NCBI GenBank assembly: GCA_037576215.1
Contig: JBANDB010000010.1
Coordinates: forward strand, 1,860,001 to 1,924,000
DNA from: Armillaria gallica
Lineage: Eukaryota; Basidiomycota; Agaricomycetes; Agaricales; Physalacriaceae
Length of the DNA stretch: 64,000 nucleotides
Reading direction: 5' to 3'
Every line of letters starts with the position of its first letter. Positions within the stretch are counted from its first letter, which is position 1. The notes beneath the pieces are model-generated. The model did no database searches and was not told where the DNA came from. It was given only the letters and a program-made list of their open reading frames with translations. This document shows, piece by piece, positions 44,521 through 55,839 of this stretch. A program made the position numbers and the translations under genes.

Positions 44521-46798
44521 GCCTCTGCTTCGTCTGCTTCACGTCAAGCCTCTCTTGCGCTCCAATTCAGATGAGTCTTGCTGCGTCTCGACATCCCTAC
44601 CGTCGCATGCGCCATCCCTCTGTGGGCACCCCAAGCTTCGCTACCATTGCCATCGAACAGGCTCGCCACTTGGGTTGGGGGATACGGCCAAATTCTCAGT
44701 GCAGAGTAGATGTAAAGGTGCGACACTCGTGTTTCTTTACTGATTTGATGTTCACAGTCTACCTGACCAGCTACGCACAACTCTTCTACCCTCGAAAGTC
44801 TATCATGTCTTTCGATAGAGTCATTCAAGCATCCCTCTCTCGCAATGGTGTCCGAACAGAACCCTCTATCCCAGTAGTCTAAACCCTCGCACAAGCACGC
44901 ACGTCCATCCAGCATTCTTTGTGCTACTTTTCATCTGCTTGCCCGTGAATAAGCTCGTCATCACAGCGCCATTCGACATCCACGTCTCTTCAATGGTACC
45001 GGCCAGATTGCAGCACGTCGTCATGTAGAGAGCTGCCTCTATTTCACACGCACTCTCTCATGGCCTGCTCTTACTACCCCTTCTGCTCGTTCTGAGTTCC
45101 CCGGAAGAGGATCTCCGTGCACGACTCTTATTCCACCCTGCTTCCATCTTCCCCGGCAACAACGCACAGAGTCGCATGGGGACACGGCCAAGGCGCGCGA
45201 GCATCCAAGCCCAGACACGGTCCAGGAGATGGTGCTCCAAAGTTCCGTCCCTTCTCTCGTCTCAAACCAAACACCTGAACCCAGTGCGTCTTTATAACGA
45301 GTTGCCATACCGAACTTGGTTACCAATCTACCTTTCATCCCAAAAGCGTGATCGCAGAAGAAGACTGTTCCAAATCGTGGAACTCCCTCACAGGTCCTCT
45401 CGCGCACGGACGAAGAGAATATGTCATCATTTCCACCGCTAGCGCTCAATCCGTGGATAGCCGGCGGAGAATTTGGCGTTTCATCGTTCTTTCTCATGTT
45501 TTTAGTCATTCCCTCAGCCTCTTCGCAAACGGTTCTTCACATCGAGTTCGAGAACCATTCATACATCACACTCTTTCTTTAATGCGACCTAGGCGCTAAT
45601 GCATTATACCTCCACGGAGATCTGGCTTACGAAGTGCGCACATCCCACCCTCTGCGAAGTAACACCCGCGAAGCCCTTTCCTTCATCCATCCTTCTCATT
45701 GGGCTACGGAATAGAGAGACCCGACTACGGAAGCCTTTCTCTCTCATAAATCCAGTACAAACGTTGTCTTCCTTACCTTGTCATATGAATCTCGCCAGTA
45801 TCGGATATGGTGTAACGGCTAACATTGCCGCGCGGGTTCGATTCCCGTATCCAAATGTTCCGTGTTCCGTAGCTTTTTTGAAGTTTGCCATCGCGAGCGC
45901 CCAGCGACCATGTTTTGTTGAAGAGTTGCTCACCCAAAACTGAGACTGAATTGTTCACTGCATCCCAAAGTCCAGACTCTACTTTGTTTACAATGGTGTC
46001 ACTTCTCAGGTGGGAGAGAAATGGATGGCATATGATATTCAAAGATCCGTATCAGAAAGGAGACGGTGAGGGTTGCACGTGCACTCCGACCCTCTCTTGC
46101 TACACGGCCATCACGCATGCTAACCCTCTCCACAGCCACGGAGGATGTGCGAACTAGGTCATGCGATAGTCTCGTAAACTAGATTCGAAGGTCCGTATGA
46201 GAAAGAAGACAGCGAGGGCTGTACTTCATTGCTCTCTTGCTACACAGTTTAAACTTTACTCCCGGTGAGATCACGCATGCCAACCCTATCCATGGTCTGC
46301 ATACTAGTCGTACTACGTCACCTTTCCCTTCTGTCCTCAAAATTCACCCACCGCCCTCCCGTCACCTCCCTTCTCTCCAGGTAGCTCATGGCTCCTGGAT
46401 GTCATACCACGCTGCGCTCTCCACTTTCCATCTACCTTGCCCGTGTTTGAGGAACGAGCTCATCACTCGTGGAAGGAAGAGTCATTATCCTAAACATCCG
46501 TCCGCCATACCAACTCGTTCACGCCCTTTTGCGAATACGATTGTTCGCACGACTCTTTACTTTGCACTTGGGGCGTAGTAGGAGGAGATGTCTTTCGCCC
46601 CAAACCACCACACCGCGGAAGAGGAAGAACTGCTCTCGTGGAACTCTTCTCTCTCGCGCAACGGGTAGCGGCGTTATACGTGTCTGGTTTCGTTCTCTCC
46701 CTATGATACAAGGAATACTAGGTGCGAGCCCTCCCCACTGTCCCTTCATCCAAGAGGAGGACAAATTGTGTGTCATTCTGAAGTACGGCAATTGTTGT
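44521..46798. repeat. Dispersed repeat block with tRNA remnant and local duplication
   Basis: 44560-45700 matches pieces of the IR1 arms. A clipped tRNA-Glu remnant lies at 45801-45856. About 46044-46135 and 46190-46290 are diverged direct repeats: TCCGTAT, then AGAAAG-AGAC, then ATCACGCATGC-AACCCT. No gene is recognised. Confidence 0.55.
45801..45856 (+). tRNA. tRNA-Glu remnant lacking the anticodon arm
   Basis: The acceptor 5' strand TCGGATA, D arm GGTGTAACGGC and a T arm with TTCGATT are present, but most of the anticodon stem-loop is deleted between GCCGC and GCGGG. A run of six T follows. A tRNA pseudogene. Confidence 0.5.
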
Positions 46799-46878
46799 TC
46801 GGATATGGTGTAACGGCTAACACTGCTACTTTTCATGTAGTGCCGAGGCGGTGCGGGGTTCGATTCCCCGTGTCCGAA
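46799..46878 (+). tRNA. tRNA-Glu(TTC), variable region enlarged
   Basis: The acceptor TCGGATA/TGTCCGA pairs fully, with one wobble. The D arm is the Glu type, the anticodon arm GCTAC-TTTTCAT-GTAGT gives anticodon TTC, and the T arm is CGGGG-TTCGATT-CCCCG. About 12 bases lie between the anticodon stem and the T stem, more than the usual 4-5, so either an insert or an alternative intron-bearing fold is present. A weak TTTT follows. Confidence 0.6.
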
Positions 46879-46997
46879 TGGATATAATATTGACGACTTT
46901 TGCAATGATTTAAGAACTGCCATGTCTTTTTACTATTGCAATGTGTGTCATTGTGCTGTTTGATTTTCTCCACCTACCTTTGATAAGAGTCTCTAGC

Positions 46998-47023
46998 GGC
47001 TATCCTGTCTTTGGGACATCAGC
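46998..47023 (+). other. Conserved 26-base motif (copy 2)
   Basis: Same motif as 3192-3217, 120 bp downstream of the tRNA-Glu(TTC). Confidence 0.7.
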
Positions 47024-47254
47024 CTTTGAATGCGTGGTCATTGGTTGGTTCGCACCGCGTTCTGAATTTCTGGTTTGCATTGAATTTTTCCTAGTTGATG
47101 CTTGTGTCGAATACACCTAGTAGGCGAGCCACATCTTTCGGCATTTCTATCGCAGTGCGAGGGACAACAATAGTCTATCCATTTTCAAAACAACTTGCAA
47201 TATAGCAGGTTCGACATGTGCTCTCCAACTGGACATTGTTCGTAACAAAATGGA

Positions 47255-48560
47255 TGATTGTACAAGGGTTCCGTGGGTAACTGCGAGGCTGTGATCGTTG
47301 AGTACCCCAAAGTCCGAGTGTGGTCAAGGATGCCTTCCTCGCTGGAGTATGTACGCATACATGCATGTATCATGGGTCGGGCAGTGTACCCTCTTTGACG
47401 ACGACGGCGATAAAGTACTGGCCACCATAGGCTCCGTACCTCTCGTGTTGCACCTATCCTAGTCGTCATCCTAAAGTCGCCAAGTTGCGAGCAATGGCGT
47501 TCGTCATCCGGAACTGAACACAGGTCCACAGGGCCGACATAGTTCTCGCGTGATGGGTCGATCTGTGTTTAGTCGGGACTTAACGATCCGAGGATGTGAA
47601 AGATCCCGAGGCTGCCTGTCAACTCTGAAGAAAGCCGAGTTCTACTATGCCTGTGATCGGACAATGTCGTAGCAGCTAGGGGATGGTCCAGGTCAGATGC
47701 CTATAAGCGGTGAAAAGAAATTGTTTTCGTAGGTCGGAAAGCCGCCGCTCCTTTTCTCGAGTCGAGTAGTCACCAGTTTAACGCCTCGACCACTTGATAG
47801 TAACAAAAGTCAAATTTACGCAAGGTACATGCAGGAGTGGACACGGCCATAGTATGAAATACCTGAGCCATGCTAAAGCCAGTTGACTGATGCTTTTGCA
47901 AGCGCATATGGCTGAGGTGACATAGCATACGTTGTGCGTACAATCGAGCATAGCAGACGGGATAGCAACGACAATCCCGGGCCTGCCCAAGCCAGTCAAC
48001 CACTTTGGGGTGTCGCCCTCGAAGTTCTCGTGCTTGGGCGAAGAGATAGTCCGTTGTGTCGGCGCCAGAGTTGATGGAATTTCGATTGGCTGATAGTCCT
48101 CTCTTTCATGCCAGAAGATAACCTTTACTGGGACGTCGTTGTTTGAAGTATGGTGGAAGTAGTCGATTTCAACCCCGGAATATAGAGGCTGAGATAGACC
48201 ATGATCAGTCGTTATTGTACTAGCAAGCCTGAGACTGCTTTACGAGCTCTGTTGTATTCGTCGCATTCTGCACCTTTTAGGTTGTCGTCCGAGAATGTTG
48301 GCGGTTTACAAGTTTACGCAGTAATGAAAGGATTGTGCCATCTGGGGAATCGAACTGCTGCGATGATGTGAAAAGACATCAGTGAGACTGAATAGGCATA
48401 GGCTGAGATCACACAGAAGATACAGGTGACTGCCATTAGAGGATGTGCACCGCCCAACAATGACGTTAGGAGAATCATGAATTCGAATGCGCATCGTAGT
48501 GGCGAAGCTCGGCCGGATCGCCGGGACCCGGGCTGGGAGTATTTAGTTGAGTGGCACGTG
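47255..48560 (-). pseudogene. H-family gene copy H4 (decayed)
   Basis: It carries the shared promoter (CACGTG near 48558), GVEIDYFHH and FWHEREDYQPIE (about 48080-48180), TPKWLTGLG, and a remnant of the last exon (about 47280-47440). That exon has lost the segment containing RTRHPED and is out of frame. It has the insert of about 105 bp also seen in H1. Head-to-head with intact F4. Probably not functional. Confidence 0.6.
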
Positions 48561-48727
48561 TGTTCCTTTCGTTCATCCGTTCAATTTCTTAAACGCAGGT
48601 AGGAGTTACGCGACTATCTATAACGCGACTTACCAGCCTAACCTCGTCCGTTCTGTAGCGAAAGTCGGTATACAGAACCATCTTTCTCCAACGATTTCCT
48701 AAGTCATCTTCCAGGATTTACATCTCA
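48500..48727. promoter_or_regulatory. Bidirectional promoter between H4 and F4
   Basis: This is the mirror image of the F2/H2 and F3/H3 promoters: CCGGATCGCCGGGACCCGGG and CACGTG near 48510-48562 on the H side, and TTACGCG and TAACGCG direct words near 48607-48630 on the F-box side, about 100-120 bases before the F4 ATG. Confidence 0.5.
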
Positions 48728-50257
48728 ATGTCGTGCCTCACCTGCAGCAATTGCGAATTCGTCAATCCCCTTTCTCCCGAGCAACAGTTACAAACTCTCA
48801 AAGATTCCGACAGCCTCGTTTCACAGTTTCTACGTGGGTCACGGCCATTGCTTGAATCCGACCATGCCCTGATAAACGACGAAATCGCGAAGCTAGAACG
48901 GTTGGGGTCTTGGTACAATGCGCAGCTTCATACAGTCCTGAAATCCCTGGAAATTCGCAAGTCGGTATTTGCCCCCGTCCGTCGTCTTCCCCGAGATATT
49001 CTCCTTGAAATCTTCCATTCCGTGTGCGACTCTTGGTGGCAGGATGCAAAAGAGGACCTCATCATACATGATAGTCTAGACATGACCGGGCCTCTTTGGG
49101 TCTTGGGTAGCGTCTGTGGACTTTGGAGAGATATCCTACACACCTCGCCAGCGTCCTGGGCTCGGTGTGTCTTGGTGCGGTCACCTTTCTCCAAGCACGC
49201 TCCCGAGATATTGCAGGCATATCTCGAGCGCACAGGCGAACACCTTCTCAGTCTGGTGGCCGTCTGTTACAGCTCAAATCGCGCAGCAGACGGCGAAATC
49301 ATGTCCTTACTCGTCCAATCTTCCTATCGGTGGAGGCATGTGTGTATTCGAACCCACGCGTATCATATGCATCACTTGGAATCTGTGTTGCATTTTCCTG
49401 TCCTGCAGACAATTGAAATAGATATCTTTGAGGATTATGGCTTTCCCGCGGAGATGTCCTCGGACATCTGCTTGAAAGCCCCGCAGCTATGGCAGGCAAC
49501 TCTTCAAAGCCAGGGGATCGACCAAGTCAGGCTACCGTCCTGGATAACTCATTATTCCGGATATATAGCTTGTGTAGAAGATCTACAGCTCCTTTCCCAG
49601 CTACCGAAGCTTAGAACGTGTCACATACCGTCCAGGGAGACGTTGCTGATCGATGCGGCACCGGTGGTTATGGCTGAGCTCCGCGAACTGTACGTAGAGG
49701 ATTCAGATACTCTCAATCTCCTAATGGCACCGATGCTCCAAAGCCTCACCATTGTTGAAGTTCCTGAGGGATCGTCGTCGTCGTCCGGCATCGCTCCCTT
49801 CCTCCGTCGATCTGGATGTCGTCTCGAGAGCTTGAGTATGTGCGCGGACATACCATCAGCCTTGATCAGCAACATCTTCTCATCACAGGCATGTTCTATG
49901 ATCTCCCACCTCAAACTCGATCTCGGTCCGGATTGGGATGGCATTTCCGAGATTCTTGCCCCTTCCTCAATTTTACCCAATCTACGTCATCTTGTCCTCT
50001 GCTTTGAGTGTGGGTATCTCCTTCACAAGACGATGGGGTTTACCCTACTCGATATGATTCGCTCTCGCTGTAAAGCAGGACAGTTGAAGATGATCGAAAC
50101 TTCCTTTGAGAAGGGTAGTGATTCCGCTCACATTATGGAAGAAGATATCCGAGCTGTCATTGGGGACAATGTGGAGATGCGGGTCAAGGAGTGGAGCCCG
50201 CTGTATCTGGACTATCGGTACTCATTTTCGGGCCCAGAGTTGCCCGAGTTTTGGTGA
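48728..50257 (+). CDS. F-box protein, intact copy F4
   Basis: A single ORF of 509 residues from MSCLTCSNCEF to GPELPEFW. It has the same cysteines (3, 6, 9), an F-box-like LPRDILLEIFHSVCDSW after residue 85, and a leucine-rich C-terminal region. No frame disruption. It is very close to F3 and more distant from F2 near the C-terminus. H4 is divergent on its 5' side, and H5 is convergent with stop-to-stop distance 486 bp. Presumed SCF adaptor; target unknown. Confidence 0.85.
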   Translation: MSCLTCSNCEFVNPLSPEQQLQTLKDSDSLVSQFLRGSRPLLESDHALINDEIAKLERLGSWYNAQLHTVLKSLEIRKSVFAPVRRLPRDILLEIFHSVCDSWWQDAKEDLIIHDSLDMTGPLWVLGSVCGLWRDILHTSPASWARCVLVRSPFSKHAPEILQAYLERTGEHLLSLVAVCYSSNRAADGEIMSLLVQSSYRWRHVCIRTHAYHMHHLESVLHFPVLQTIEIDIFEDYGFPAEMSSDICLKAPQLWQATLQSQGIDQVRLPSWITHYSGYIACVEDLQLLSQLPKLRTCHIPSRETLLIDAAPVVMAELRELYVEDSDTLNLLMAPMLQSLTIVEVPEGSSSSSGIAPFLRRSGCRLESLSMCADIPSALISNIFSSQACSMISHLKLDLGPDWDGISEILAPSSILPNLRHLVLCFECGYLLHKTMGFTLLDMIRSRCKAGQLKMIETSFEKGSDSAHIMEEDIRAVIGDNVEMRVKEWSPLYLDYRYSFSGPELPEFW

Positions 50258-50742
50258 AGTTTCTATCTTCCTAGATGATGATGTGACAGATTTTGCCCAA
50301 ACGAGAATCTCTAGTACTTGGGGGACTAGACAGTGTTGATAGATTCATGCTACCATGAAAGTAGGTAACAGGATTTGATACTAATGTATGCGTGCAAGCA
50401 ATTGTTTACTCGATCCAAGTGTGAGCTTTGTCTCGTGAAATTGGAGGGTTACATCTGGAGTTCTTAAACCGCTTGTACATCACTGTCGGGTCGTAGAGCT
50501 GAGTTTGCTTGGGAAGCGCACAAGTCTGAGTTGAACCTCTTTGGAGGTCAGAAACCGAGTCCCTACTCCGAGTCCGGGGTATTCTACACCTAGTATAAAT
50601 TGCAGGCAAGCTCTATATCTTTTGGCATTTCTATTGCAATGGTAGATACAACAATAGTCTATCTCCAAGAGCTGCTTCAAGTTGTAAAAATTTTCGTAAC
50701 AACCTGGGTTTATGAGCCCTTTAACTGGATCATACAATGTGA

Positions 50743-51160
50743 TTAGACAAGGGCTCCGAAGTCAATCTGGGGTAACTGCGGGAGTACCGGAGCCCATATG
50801 AGGTCAAGGCTCCTTGGAGACCTTCTGGATGCCGCGTCCGATAGGGCAGACGCATCTCCAGCTCCGCTTCGTCGGAGTACGCATGCACGTATCGTGGATC
50901 AGGCAGGGTACTCTCTTTGACGACGATATCATTATTATGAGTACGGGCCAAGTAGTTCTCGCATGATGGATGAAAAAATCGATCTGTGTGTTTAGTCGGA
51001 AGTTGACTAACTGGGTCAGATCCTTATAAGTGGTGAAAAGGACGAGTCGTTCGTGTACCAGTGCAGCGCCTTGACTAGTTAGTAGCAGTAGCAAACGACA
51101 GATTCATGCAAGGTACATACAGAGGGAACTGACATGGCCATAGGAAATACGTGAACCATA
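50743..51160 (-). pseudogene. H-family 3' fragment H5
   Basis: It retains part of the middle exon (LFTTYKDLTQLVNFRLN) and the last exon (VVKESTLPDPRYVHAYSDEA, then YRTRHPEGLQG). Relative to H2, one base is missing between PVLI and VVKES, and about 20 bases are missing before the C-terminus. The 5' half is absent. It is tail-to-tail with F4, like H2 with F3. Confidence 0.65.
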
Positions 51161-52192
51161 CTAACTCTCACAAGGAGAATTCAAGCAAAATTCGAGCTGA
51201 ATTTGAGTGTACGATGATCGGGACTCGAAAAGCAGTGCCATTTTTGTCCGGAAAAATGATCGACACATTTTGAAACTCAGCTCAATGTCAAGGGGGTACC
51301 GGAATGTCGGCCCGGCACACCGGGTAGGTAGGTAGGTTGGGCCGGCAGGCCTGAAAAAAAAAAGTTGACCTCCCTTATTAGGGCCTAAAAACGACTTTTT
51401 GGGGGATGTTATAGATAAATTTTGATGTAATACATACCATGGTACATGGTATTTACCTCTGAGAATATGATAACGGGTTTTCTAGACATCTTCACCAGCA
51501 CTCTTTGGCATCAATGCTTACTGCATCATGATGATGTCACATACCTTAATAAACCAAATTTGCAATATATGCCCAATAGAATACAGACTGTGTGTAAAAA
51601 TCAGGATATCTATCAAACAGGTACTTTTGGGACAAAAATGGGCCAAAAAGCGTCAAAATGAGCCTAAATTAGGCAGAATGACATCATAAAAGTCACGTGG
51701 AGGTAGGTAGGTCCAGCGCCGATGCACGAAAATATTTAGTCGACCCCATGTCCTTTTTTTCATATTCGGACCCCCTTGCTCAATGTTCGCTTTGCATTCT
51801 ACTCTAAACTTTCGCGTTTCTTATCTATATGGTGAGGTTTCTCCCCAGATTATGAATTTTGAGATCTCTTTCACTGAATAACAGCAGATTTCACGGCATT
51901 ACATCGGTATTCAGTGTTTACACGTGATCACGTGCGTTCCTGCATGGTGAAGTTTCTGGAGGACTTTCAGTCGACCAGAAACTTATGTTTTCCGCTCGAG
52001 TTTCCTGAATGTAGGAAACTTTCGTCAAGACCGCGTCAGCTATTTGGCTCAGTTTTCAGTCAGTCTCTCTGCTATACAAGCGGTGGGTTCTGACGTGCAA
52101 CGCTCTTTCTTTCCCCTCCAATCCAGCAGCACAGCCACAGGTTTACTCTTTTTCCATTCAGTTTCTTGTCCTTGAGCTTACGATTGCTAGAT
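51161..52192. other. Intergenic region with hAT-like element and promoter of the next gene
   Basis: It contains the transposon at 51289-51778. 51787-52192 is pyrimidine-rich near 52080-52190 and likely holds the promoter and 5' leader of the gene at 52193. Nothing else is recognised. Confidence 0.6.
51281..51786. mobile_element. 490-bp non-autonomous hAT-like element with 8-bp target-site duplication
   Basis: The element spans 51289-51778. Its ends are inverted (CAAGGGGGT at both tips, then ACCGGAAT versus CCGAAT), and it is flanked on both sides by CTCAATGT (51281-51288 and 51779-51786). Terminal CAAGG-type ends with an 8-bp duplication are characteristic of the hAT superfamily. Subterminal GTAGGTAGGTAGG stretches occur near both ends in inverted orientation. 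The interior is A/T-rich and has no transposase, so it would depend on an enzyme encoded elsewhere. Confidence 0.85.
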
Positions 52193-53485
52193 ATGACATC
52201 TGTTACAATTCGCGGACAATCTGATCCATCCATTAATGCAGAGCTTATTATGCAAGACCTCAGCCATGCTGACCGACACAACACCCGAGGAGCACTTCGC
52301 AACATGTTCGGGGCCAGGTCTGGTGGACTCAATTCTGGCATCTACCAAGACGGTTCGCTCCACGTCACATCCCACAACCACAGCCACCTCGCACCGTTCC
52401 TCATGCCACAGATCCCTCGCCGCCTCAAGAACCTCACCTTCTCAGGATCATCTGGCCCGCCATTCTGGGAGCTGGCGAATACGAGTCCCCAGGGCCCGCA
52501 TCTCTCCCTTCCGGCGATCTGTGATTACTTCACGGAAGGTATGACGGGGCATCTCGACATTCATAGCCTCAACCTTTCCCTCCTCGACGACGGCACATAC
52601 GAGAGGTTCCTCCACCTCGTCGGTAGTGCACCAGGACGTTCCGGAGCTTTGTCTATCAGCCTCAGTTACCCCGCCTTCCGCACTATCACGGATATTGCGA
52701 GGCTTTTGACTCGGTGCACGTCGGCAGAGACCGTCAAAGCTAGAGAGCTTACCGTCATTAACGGTCTGAGGATGGAAGAAATGTTCACTTCGGACGTTCA
52801 ATGGGCACAGAGAAAGGTTTTTGTTGACAGAGAAGGAGAGTTTTACCTCTTTTCTATCATGCTAGATAAGCACGTCCTTCTGGACAAACTCGCGGTGCTC
52901 GTTATCTCAGATATCAGCCGGCGAACGATGATCCAACTGAGAGAGATCTTGCAAAAGGCTGGTCCGGCTTTGCGTGTGTTGGATTTCCCTCTGCTTTCTT
53001 GCGGTGAGTTGACTGTCTATGTTCGGCTCGCGTATTGTTCTCTGATATCCATCTACTTTCATCGAGATCTGGGACTCCTCCCACCCTTGGATTTGTCATT
53101 GAATACCTCTTTGCGAGCGCTGACAATAAGTCATAGTCTTATGGTGGGGAATCCTATCCTTATATCATCGTACATACGTCAGTGCTTGGAGACGCTCCTC
53201 ATCCCTGCCAATCGTTGGCGGATAATGAGCTTGAGAAGGTTCAAGCTGAAGGTTCAGATGAGCTCGGACCAGTGCATTGACATAATGGACCTGGGCCCGA
53301 TTGACACTTTGCTGTGTCACTCGGTGCCTGCTCTGAAGAGGATAGTTATAGTGCTGCACGTCCCGGATTGGTCTCCCGGCAGGATGGCGGAGGAACAGGC
53401 GGTGATTTGGAGAATGATGCCCTTGTGCGCGGCTAAGAGGGATGTGCTTCTTCAACTTTGTGTTATTGCTAGGAAAGGACACTAG
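52193..53485 (+). CDS. Unrecognised 409-430 residue protein, possibly F-box/LRR-like
   Basis: The ATG at 52193 (MTSVTIRGQ) opens an uninterrupted frame of 430 codons to the stop at 53483-53485. A 63-base in-frame segment, 53004-53066, starts GTGAGT and ends CATCGAG. Removing it joins LLSC to DLGLLPPLDLSLN in frame, so an intron is likely and the protein would be 409 residues. No F-box or catalytic motif was seen. Stretches such as LRALTISHSL and LDFPLLSC resemble the leucine-rich tails of basidiomycete F-box-type proteins. The 3' end from 53285 lies inside IR1, and a 66-codon duplicate sits at 3480-3680. Function unknown. Confidence 0.7.
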   Translation: MTSVTIRGQSDPSINAELIMQDLSHADRHNTRGALRNMFGARSGGLNSGIYQDGSLHVTSHNHSHLAPFLMPQIPRRLKNLTFSGSSGPPFWELANTSPQGPHLSLPAICDYFTEGMTGHLDIHSLNLSLLDDGTYERFLHLVGSAPGRSGALSISLSYPAFRTITDIARLLTRCTSAETVKARELTVINGLRMEEMFTSDVQWAQRKVFVDREGEFYLFSIMLDKHVLLDKLAVLVISDISRRTMIQLREILQKAGPALRVLDFPLLSCGELTVYVRLAYCSLISIYFHRDLGLLPPLDLSLNTSLRALTISHSLMVGNPILISSYIRQCLETLLIPANRWRIMSLRRFKLKVQMSSDQCIDIMDLGPIDTLLCHSVPALKRIVIVLHVPDWSPGRMAEEQAVIWRMMPLCAAKRDVLLQLCVIARKGH

Positions 53486-53723
53486 TTTCGCTGAGAGGAC
53501 AGAGCCTGCGACTACTGTATAACGGCAGCGATTCGCTGCCCTTCTATTTCTAATAGCTATCCTTCCCTTGACATCTCCACTCTTTTCTTGACGCTACGAT
53601 ACCTAGGTGTACTTGTTTCCTGTCGGTCTCTAATTACACAACCATCACCTAGGAAAAGTTCAATGTGGGAACGTAGTATGAACCAACTGTGATTTTGTGC
53701 TACCGCTCATTCAGAGGCTGAGC

Positions 53724-53749
53724 GCTGATGTCCCAAAGACGGGATAGCC
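53724..53749 (-). other. Conserved 26-base motif (copy 3)
   Basis: Reverse-strand copy, 213 bp downstream of the tRNA-Glu at 53962-54055. Confidence 0.7.
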
Positions 53750-53961
53750 GTTGGAGACTTATCAAAGGTGGGTGGAGAGAATGAAACGGGCGCATTGCAA
53801 GAAAAAGAGACTTGGAAAGGGCAAACGCCGACTGTGCTCATGTTCCCAGGGGCCAGTACTAGTAACTATCCCAGACAGTTCTTTCCAAGAATCCAACTAC
53901 AACCCTAGACCCCATTTGAACTCTGTGAAAAATTCAAGAAAGAGCATGTCCCATCACGTTA

Positions 53962-54055
53962 TTCGGATACAGAGAATCGAACCCTGGGCTGCCGCGGAAG
54001 AAATAGCACAACAGCTGATGAGAGGCGACAACACTAGCCATTACACCACATCCGG
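53962..54055 (-). tRNA. tRNA-Glu(CTC) with intron
   Basis: The minus strand has acceptor CCGGATG/TATCCGA (first pair mismatched), D arm GGTGTAATGGC, and anticodon stem GTCGC/GCGGC closing loop CTCTCA plus C. An intron of about 22 bases follows position 37, and the T arm has TTCGATT. T5 follows within about 35 bases. It is better paired than its IR1 partner at 2901-2994. May or may not be expressed. Confidence 0.6.
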
Positions 54056-55839
54056 CGATGGCAAGTTTACCTGACACACTATGACCTGATAGCTGGGCAA
54101 ACACATCTCAGAAACGCGACTGCGAGAAAGGCTTCCGTAGCAAGGTCACTCTATTTCGCAGCCCATGTATGAAGGAAAGGGCTTGGTGGGTGCTACTTCG
54201 CAGAGGGGGAAGGGGATGCGCGGGCCTCATTCGAATTCGTACGTGGAGGTACATATGATGCCTGGGTCGCATTGGGGTTGGGGGTGGGGTACTCGAGCTC
54301 GATTTGGTACTGCGTGAAGAACCGTTCGCAGGGAGTGACTAGAACATGAAAAGGCAGGGAAAGATGGAGTAAGCGTCGTGCATGGAAATCCTACTCCGGG
54401 GAACTTAGTCTTCCCAGAGCATATGCATTGGTAAGAGCAGGCGATGGGAGAGTGCAAAATGGATAGACGCAGTTCACTGCGTGACGACGCGCTGCAATCT
54501 GGTCGGCAGCATTGAAGAGATGTGGAGGTCGTCCGTGACGAACTTATTCACGGGCAAGCAGATAGAAAAACAGGTAGCGCAAAGTATGCTTGATGGACGT
54601 GTCTGTTAGAGGGAGTGCGAGGGTTTAGACGACTGGGATAAAGGGTTGTGTGATGTTCGTAAAGATAACGCCATTGCGAGAGAGGGAAGCTTGACATGAC
54701 TCTATCGAAAGACATGATAGGGTTTCGAGAGCGGAAGGGTTTGCGTAACTGGTTAGGTAGACTGTGAACATCAAATCACGCGAGCAACGCAAGCGGCGCA
54801 CCTTTACATCCACTCTGCGCCGGGCGTGCGACGGTGGAGACGCACACTACTCATCTGAGGGCAAGAGAAATGGCGGTCATTGTCGCAAGGACTATACACC
54901 GCTTATTTTCCCTCTTCCTCAAGCTCCCATCTCTTCACAGGGTGGTCAATGGGAGTTTGGGGTAAACTCCGAGTGCTTGAAATCAAGAATAGCAGGTTCG
55001 CAGTGACACGGATCCCACAAAAGATGGTCCTCCGCCCAACTGTCCATGGCATGTTCCTGCAAATATCGCACCACGGACGCCAATGCTTTCCTGTCTTCGG
55101 TTCAGTGACTGTCGTATACAGACGCGCACTAAGAGCACTGACCTATTCCCGGGCGAGTCGTATGGTCCACCGACGCGCCCCAGGTGTTCCATAATAGAGC
55201 ATGATTGCGAAAAGATGAGCGTTGGGATCATGGTGTTTGGATCCGCGGGGGTGCGCGACGAAATGAACGGGAGATCATTGATGTCTTTCTCGACATAGCG
55301 GCAGAGCATCCAGTGCCATCTGTCTGCATATCATTGGCGCGCATGAAGCAAGGGCGGCCGGTTGCATAGATTCCTTCGGGGGCAATTTCGAAGGTGGCAG
55401 TCGGATCTCGTCATACAGTGCATCTGTTGAGTATGCAAATCCTATTGTTCCCCTGAGACGCCTGACGTCAAAGGAGACAAGAAGCATACTGAAAGGCGTC
55501 TCTGGCATCTTTCTGACTTCCGTAGGGGAGTCTTCAGTGCAGCTTAAAATGCAAGCTTGAAACCTCGACTTAACGCAGATAGCTTGTCCTGCATGCGGTA
55601 CCATCTGACTGGATCGTGGGTTTGAACGTTGAAGTTGATATACAATCAATTGCAACTATCCCAACGAGAAATTTGAGAAACACGGATGGATTCGAAGAAA
55701 TGGATACTGACTGTCGTTCAGCACTGCACTCATGGTATTACATGCCTTTCACGACAGCCTCAAGCTCAATGTGCCAGCCAACGACGCTAGATGGCGAGAG
55801 ATACACCCTCCAAAGGACGTGTTGTGTAGCGACAAGCAG

